Shown in pieces: positions 60,313-64,000 of a stretch of 64,000 nt of DNA. The notes under the pieces were generated by a model. The model was given only the letters and a program-made list of their open reading frames with translations, ran no database searches and was not told where the DNA came from. How positions within the stretch are numbered: the first letter of the stretch is position 1; the number at the start of each line of letters is the position of its first letter. The position numbers were made by a program, and so were the translations under genes. Source of the DNA: Marinibacterium sp050389775 (GTDB lineage Bacteria; Pseudomonadota; Alphaproteobacteria; Rhodobacterales; Rhodobacteraceae); NCBI RefSeq assembly GCF_050389775.1, contig NZ_CP177144.1:2852001-2916000 (forward strand), given 5' to 3'.

Positions 60313-61368
60313 ATGACGCGTACCATCGTGGAATCGAAGACGAAATCGGCCATCATCGGCTTTGACCAGCCGTTCTGCGTGATCGGCGAGCGGATCAACC
60401 CGACCGGGCGCAAGAAGCTGGCCGCCGAGCTGGAGGCCGGGGATTATTCGACCGTCGAAAAGGACGCGCTGGCCCAGGTGGCGGCCGGGGCCAGCATTCT
60501 CGATGTGAATGCCGGGGTGGTCTATAATTCGAACCCCAACCCGAACGAGACCGAGCCGCCGCTGATGGTCGAGATCCTCAAGCTGGTGCAATCTCTGGTC
60601 GACGTGCCGCTGTGCATCGACAGCTCGGTGCCCGGGGCGCTTGAAGCCGGGCTGGAGGTCTGCGAAGGGCGTCCGCTGCTCAATTCGGTGACCGGCGAGG
60701 AAGAGCGGCTGGAGCAGATCCTGCCGCTGGTGAAGAAGTACAACGTGCCGGTGGTGGCGATTTCCAACGATGACACGGGGATTTCCGAAGATCCCGACGT
60801 GCGCTTTGCCGTGGCCAGGAAGATCGTGGAACGGGCGTCGGATTACGGCATCGCGGCGCAGGATATCGTGGTCGATCCGCTGGTCATGCCGATCGGGGCG
60901 ATGGCCACGGCGGGCCACCAGGTCTTTACCCTGGTGCGGCGGCTGCGCGAGGAACTGGGCGTGAACACGACCTGCGGGGCGTCGAATATTTCCTTCGGGC
61001 TGCCGAACCGGCACGGGATCAACAATGCCTTCCTGCCGATGGCCATGGGCGCGGGCATGACCAGCGCGATCATGAACCCGGTGGCGCTGCCGGTGAGCCA
61101 GGCGAAGATCGCCGAGAAGAAGGCCGAGGTTCTGGCCGCGGGGGTGGTTCTGCCCGAGGACATGGACGACGAGAGCTTCGTGGCGCTGTTCGGCATGGGC
61201 TCGACCCTGGCCCGTCCGGGCAAGGAGATGGAAGCGATCCGGGCAGCCAACCTGCTGTTCGACCGCGATGCCCATGGGGCGGACTGGATTGCCTTCAACA
61301 AGCCCGGCGGTGGCGAGGCCGCGGGTGGCCGGCGCGGGCGCAGCGGCGGGCGCCGGCGCCGGGGCTGA
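60313..61368 (+). CDS. methyltetrahydrofolate:corrinoid methyltransferase-like protein (pterin-binding)
   Basis: 351 aa. Pterin-binding barrel of the DHPS/MeTr class: FCVIGERINPTGRKKL, ASILDVNAGV, LCIDSSVPGALEAGL, NSVTGEEERL, AISNDDTGIS and ASNISFGLPNRHGINNAFL. The Asp and Asn that hold the pterin are present. Members move a methyl group between a corrinoid protein and tetrahydrofolate. With the MetF-like gene 76 bp upstream it makes a route for oxidising methyl groups from demethylations. The corrinoid protein and primary methyltransferase are not in the window. The C-terminus ends in a Gly/Arg-rich tail. AGGAGAGG ribosome-binding site. Confidence 0.9.
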   Translation: MTRTIVESKTKSAIIGFDQPFCVIGERINPTGRKKLAAELEAGDYSTVEKDALAQVAAGASILDVNAGVVYNSNPNPNETEPPLMVEILKLVQSLVDVPLCIDSSVPGALEAGLEVCEGRPLLNSVTGEEERLEQILPLVKKYNVPVVAISNDDTGISEDPDVRFAVARKIVERASDYGIAAQDIVVDPLVMPIGAMATAGHQVFTLVRRLREELGVNTTCGASNISFGLPNRHGINNAFLPMAMGAGMTSAIMNPVALPVSQAKIAEKKAEVLAAGVVLPEDMDDESFVALFGMGSTLARPGKEMEAIRAANLLFDRDAHGADWIAFNKPGGGEAAGGRRGRSGGRRRRG

Positions 61369-61377
61369 GGTCGGGAA

Positions 61378-61445
61378 GGGGGCGCTGCCCCCGTCCTCCG
61401 TTGGAGGACTCCCCCGGGAATACTTGGAAAGAGAAAGAAGCAGGA
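61378..61445 (+). repeat. dispersed intergenic element, copy 3
   Basis: Nearly identical to copy 1 over 68 bp, including the CCCCCGGGAATACTTG tail. It starts 10 bp after the methyltransferase stop and may act as its terminator/3' hairpin. Confidence 0.85.
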
Positions 61446-61475
61446 GGGCCGGGCGGCCCCCCGAAGGGCGGCGCG

Positions 61476-62507
61476 TCAGGGGATGATGCGCAGCGAGAGC
61501 ATTTCGTGGTCCGACAGGTACTGCCCCGCGGCCGAGACGGCCGGCCAGATGCGGGGATCGAAGGGGGCGACGTCGCGGACCAGCAGCCAGTCGAGCACCA
61601 TGAGCGGGTATTTCACGCTCTTGCCCGGGGCGGCGCGGGTGGTGAAGCCCGGGGCGACCGCGCCGCGCCAGTCATAGCCGGCTTGGGCGAAATGGGCGAA
61701 GCTGGGTTCGACCGAGGCGGGGTCGGCCGTGATTTCCGCCGCCGTGCGGGTGCCGTCGGCCAGCCAGTTGGTGTTGAGGTCGCCGCCGATCACGGCCTTG
61801 CCGGTGCCATAGCGGGCATCGAGCGCATCGGTCAGGATGCGGGTCTGTTCGGCGCGCAGGGAGGGGTCGCTTTCGCTTTCGTAATGGGCGGCGGCCAGGG
61901 TCAGCGGGCCATTGGCGGTGTCGATCCGTGCGGCCATGGCCATGCGCCCGCCGACGCGGTGCTGGCCGTCGCCCTTGGGGTTGGTGACATACCACAGCCC
62001 GCCGTCATCGAGGGGCACGAGGCAGGGATCGATCAGCGGATAGCGCGACAGGATGGCATTGCCATGCAGGCCATGGTCGTTAGGCACATCGGCGAAGAGC
62101 GAGGTTTCATAGGGATCGCCGGTGCCGAGCTCGACGAATTCCGTGCCGTAGACATGGCCCATGCCCAGGGCCCGGGCGAGATCGCGGGTGGTGTGGCGCT
62201 GGCCCGAGCGGGCCATGCCGTGGTCCATTTCCGTGGCCAGCACGACATCGGCCCCGGCGGCGCGCAGCAGGGCGGCGCTGTCTTCGACGCGTTTGCAGCG
62301 TTCCATGTTCCAGGCGCAGATGGTCAGCTGGGCGGGCAGCGGCAGGGGGGTATCGGGCTGGGTCAGTTCGATGGCGGTCATGCAGGGCCAGTCGGACATC
62401 ATCCGGTCATGGGCGGCGCGGTCGCCCCCGCTGGCGCGGGCCTGGTCGCGGTCGTCCTGCGAGGGCGTTTGCAGCGTGGCAGTGGTCCGGGTGAGAATCG
62501 GGCGCAT
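61476..62507 (-). CDS. endonuclease/exonuclease/phosphatase family protein
   Basis: 343 aa. Fold markers: TICAWNMERCKR (first strand and Asn), VLATEMDHGM (Glu metal ligand), HGNAILSRYPL, VIGGDLNTNW (Asp-x-Asn) and the final SDHEMLSLRI (Asp-His). No signal peptide. The family covers DNases, sphingomyelinases and sugar/inositol phosphatases, and the substrate is not predictable. The start at 62507 follows GGAG. The longer frame runs through the REP-like palindromes and into phnM antisense. Divergent from phnM. Confidence 0.82.
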   Translation of the reverse strand: MRPILTRTTATLQTPSQDDRDQARASGGDRAAHDRMMSDWPCMTAIELTQPDTPLPLPAQLTICAWNMERCKRVEDSAALLRAAGADVVLATEMDHGMARSGQRHTTRDLARALGMGHVYGTEFVELGTGDPYETSLFADVPNDHGLHGNAILSRYPLIDPCLVPLDDGGLWYVTNPKGDGQHRVGGRMAMAARIDTANGPLTLAAAHYESESDPSLRAEQTRILTDALDARYGTGKAVIGGDLNTNWLADGTRTAAEITADPASVEPSFAHFAQAGYDWRGAVAPGFTTRAAPGKSVKYPLMVLDWLLVRDVAPFDPRIWPAVSAAGQYLSDHEMLSLRIIP

Positions 62508-62621
62508 CTTGGGTCTCCGGGTGGGGCCAGTCGCCCCGGTGGATGGCATGAAGGTGGTGCGGTGACAACGGGTTAGGCTCGGCGGCGAGGCGGGCATGGC
62601 AGGGGGCGACCGGCCGGGGGC

Positions 62622-62683
62622 CGTGGGTGCAAGCACCCACGCTACGGGGTGCGGCAGCTGTAGGGTGGGTGCAAGCACCCACC
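62622..62683. repeat. pair of inverted REP-like palindromes
   Basis: CGTGGGTGC-AA-GCACCCACG (62622-62641) and GGTGGGTGC-AA-GCACCCACC (62664-62683), each a perfect 9-bp palindrome. The flanks CTAC on the first and GTA(G) on the second show that the two are copies of one unit in opposite orientation, 22 bp apart. Confidence 0.85.
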
Positions 62684-62772
62684 GCGTGGATTTCATGGAA
62701 ATGTCACGCAAAACCTGTCTGTCTTGCCGGGACCGGCCGCGCGCCGGGCAGACCTGGCAACGGAGGCTGGCC

Positions 62773-63981
62773 ATGATCTTCAAGGGTGTGACGCTGATCC
62801 TGGAGCACGGGATCGAGACGGGAGACCTGCGCATCGAGGCTGGCCGCATTGTCGAGATCGGCACCGGCCTTGTCGGTGAGAGCCATCCCGGGGCCACCGG
62901 GCTGGTGCTGGCCCCGGCGCTGATCGACGTGCATGGCGATGCCTTCGAGCGCCAGGTCATGCCCCGGCCCAACGTGTTCTTCCCGCTCGAAGCCGCGCTG
63001 ATCGACACCGATCGCCAGCTGGCGGCCAATGGCATCGCCACGGCCTATCACGCGCTGACCCTGGGCTGGGAGCCGGGCCTGCGCGACGTCAACCGGGGCC
63101 TGTCGATGATCCGGGCGCTGAAGGCCCTGGCGCCGCAGCTGCTGGTGGAAAACCGCATCCAGCTGCGCTGGGAGACCTTTGCCTTTGATGCCCTGCCGGT
63201 GATGCAGGAAGCCCTGGCCGGCCCGCTGACCCCGGCCATTGCCTTCAACGACCACACGTCGATGAGCATGCGCCCCCACGACATGGCCATCCAGGACCGG
63301 GCCTTTGAACATTCTCCCGCATTCGAGAGCGCGGCGCTGGACGATCCGCGGTTGCGGGCGCGATGTGCCAAGCATGCCCAGCGGTCGGGCCTGTCGCAGG
63401 AGGCTTATGTCGACCTGTTGTCCCGGATCTGGGACAGAAGGGAGAATGTCCCGGATATGATCGGCCGGGTGGCCGCGATGGGCCGGGACGGGGGTGCGGC
63501 GATGCTCAGCCACGACGACACAAGGGCCGAAACCCGCGCCTGGTACCGGGCGCACGGAGTGAGCGTGTCGGAATTCCCGATGACCCGCGAGGCGGCCGAA
63601 GCGGCAAGGATGGGTGGCGATCTGATCGTCTTTGGCGCGCCCAACGCGGTGCGCGGGGGCAGCCATATCGGATCGCTCGGGGCCGGTGACATGGTCGAGG
63701 ACGGGCTCTGCGATGTGCTGGCCTCGGATTATTTCTACCCCGCGATGCTGGCCGGGGTGGCACGGATGGAAGACGAACGGCGGGCCGCGCGACACAAGCT
63801 GTGGCAGCTGGTCTCGGCCGGGCCGGCCCGGGCGATGGGGCTGGCGGATCGGGGGCGGCTGGCCGTGGAGCTGCGGGCCGACCTGGTGCTGCTGGACTGG
63901 CCCGAGGGTGGCGCGCCCAGGGTCCGCGAGACCTGGGTGGCGGGCCGGCCAGCCTATCGCGCGGTTCCACATGGAGGGTAA
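62773..63981 (+). CDS. phnM: alpha-D-ribose 1-methylphosphonate 5-triphosphate diphosphatase
   Basis: 402 aa amidohydrolase-fold protein. PhnM blocks: LAPALIDVHGDAFERQVMPRP (first metal pair, with the PRP that follows in this family), ANGIATAYHALTLGWE, LSHDDTRAE, FGAPNAVRGGSHIGSLGAGD and GLCDVLASDYFYPAML. It removes pyrophosphate from ribose 1-phosphonate 5-triphosphate in the C-P lyase pathway of phosphonate use. The start at 62773 follows GGAGG at 7 bp; the longer frame crosses the repeats. The stop TAA overlaps an ATG with GGAGGG before it, so another phn gene probably follows. Confidence 0.92.
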   Translation: MIFKGVTLILEHGIETGDLRIEAGRIVEIGTGLVGESHPGATGLVLAPALIDVHGDAFERQVMPRPNVFFPLEAALIDTDRQLAANGIATAYHALTLGWEPGLRDVNRGLSMIRALKALAPQLLVENRIQLRWETFAFDALPVMQEALAGPLTPAIAFNDHTSMSMRPHDMAIQDRAFEHSPAFESAALDDPRLRARCAKHAQRSGLSQEAYVDLLSRIWDRRENVPDMIGRVAAMGRDGGAAMLSHDDTRAETRAWYRAHGVSVSEFPMTREAAEAARMGGDLIVFGAPNAVRGGSHIGSLGAGDMVEDGLCDVLASDYFYPAMLAGVARMEDERRAARHKLWQLVSAGPARAMGLADRGRLAVELRADLVLLDWPEGGAPRVRETWVAGRPAYRAVPHGG

Positions 63982-64000
63982 TGCCGAGCGGTTCGACGGG
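63981..64000 (+). CDS. possible start of the next gene (cut by window end)
   Basis: ATG at 63981 overlaps the phnM stop (TAATG) and has GGAGGG 3-8 bp upstream, the normal layout for a coupled gene. Only six codons are visible. phnN would be a common successor, but nothing in the sequence shows it. Confidence 0.35.

Overview
The window is GC-rich (roughly two thirds G+C), gene-dense DNA from an alphaproteobacterium. It is most likely a member of the Rhodobacterales (Roseobacteraceae or Paracoccaceae). The evidence is the high GC, several copies of a dispersed element of the form GGGGGCGCTGCCCCC...CCCCCGNGNATNNTTG, the gene trio virulence-factor/MetF-like/methyl-H4folate methyltransferase, adjacent Ppx/GppA and rlmE, and the many ABC importers. 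The assignment is by recognition, not by a database search. No rRNA, tRNA, CRISPR array, transposase or phage module was seen.

Layout. 1-8.1 kb: end of an alpha/beta hydrolase, a FadR-type regulator, a SnoaL-like protein, and a minus-strand operon for arabino-oligosaccharide use (GH51 arabinofuranosidase plus a complete ABC importer). A perfect GntR/FadR-type palindrome lies in its promoter. 8.5-20.8 kb: a minus-strand catabolic island with a PotABCD-type importer, three amidohydrolases, an FCD-type GntR regulator, a ThDP-dependent decarboxylase-like enzyme and an FAD-linked 2-hydroxyacid dehydrogenase. The substrate is not recognisable. The two leading transcription units (potD-like and potA-like) share an upstream motif. 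21-25 kb: a SASA-type esterase and a feruloyl-CoA-synthase-like ligase, both flanked by degenerate short tandem repeats.

25-38.4 kb: a LacI regulator divergent from a long plus-strand operon. The operon holds an ABC sugar importer, two TIM-barrel isomerase/epimerase proteins, two Gfo/Idh/MocA oxidoreductases, a GH43 glycosidase and a TolB-like beta-propeller. Two near-identical LacI operators sit in the divergent region. The content suits uptake and breakdown of xylo- or arabino-oligosaccharides, possibly with an oxidative (3-keto) cleavage step. A GNAT-like gene follows. 38.5-41.2 kb: aldehyde dehydrogenase and its AcoR-like regulator, whose correct start appears to be a rare ATC codon.

41.5-50.1 kb: a small ORF, a DUF4329 protein, a 620-bp region of decayed repeats, an AttEFGH-like lipocalin/ABC operon, an array of CTTCGG-centred hairpins, an exported HAD phosphatase and an exported sulfatase. 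50.3-58.7 kb: housekeeping and stress genes (DUF1269, WYL regulator with RidA, a holin-like and a DUF883 membrane protein, YihY/BrkB), an exported octahaem cytochrome, rlmE and Ppx/GppA. 59-64 kb: a one-carbon trio (virulence-factor domain, MetF-like, methyl-H4folate methyltransferase), an endo/exonuclease/phosphatase, a REP-like palindrome pair and phnM.

Start codons were moved from the longest ORF to the best ribosome-binding site wherever the extra N-terminus was clearly non-coding.
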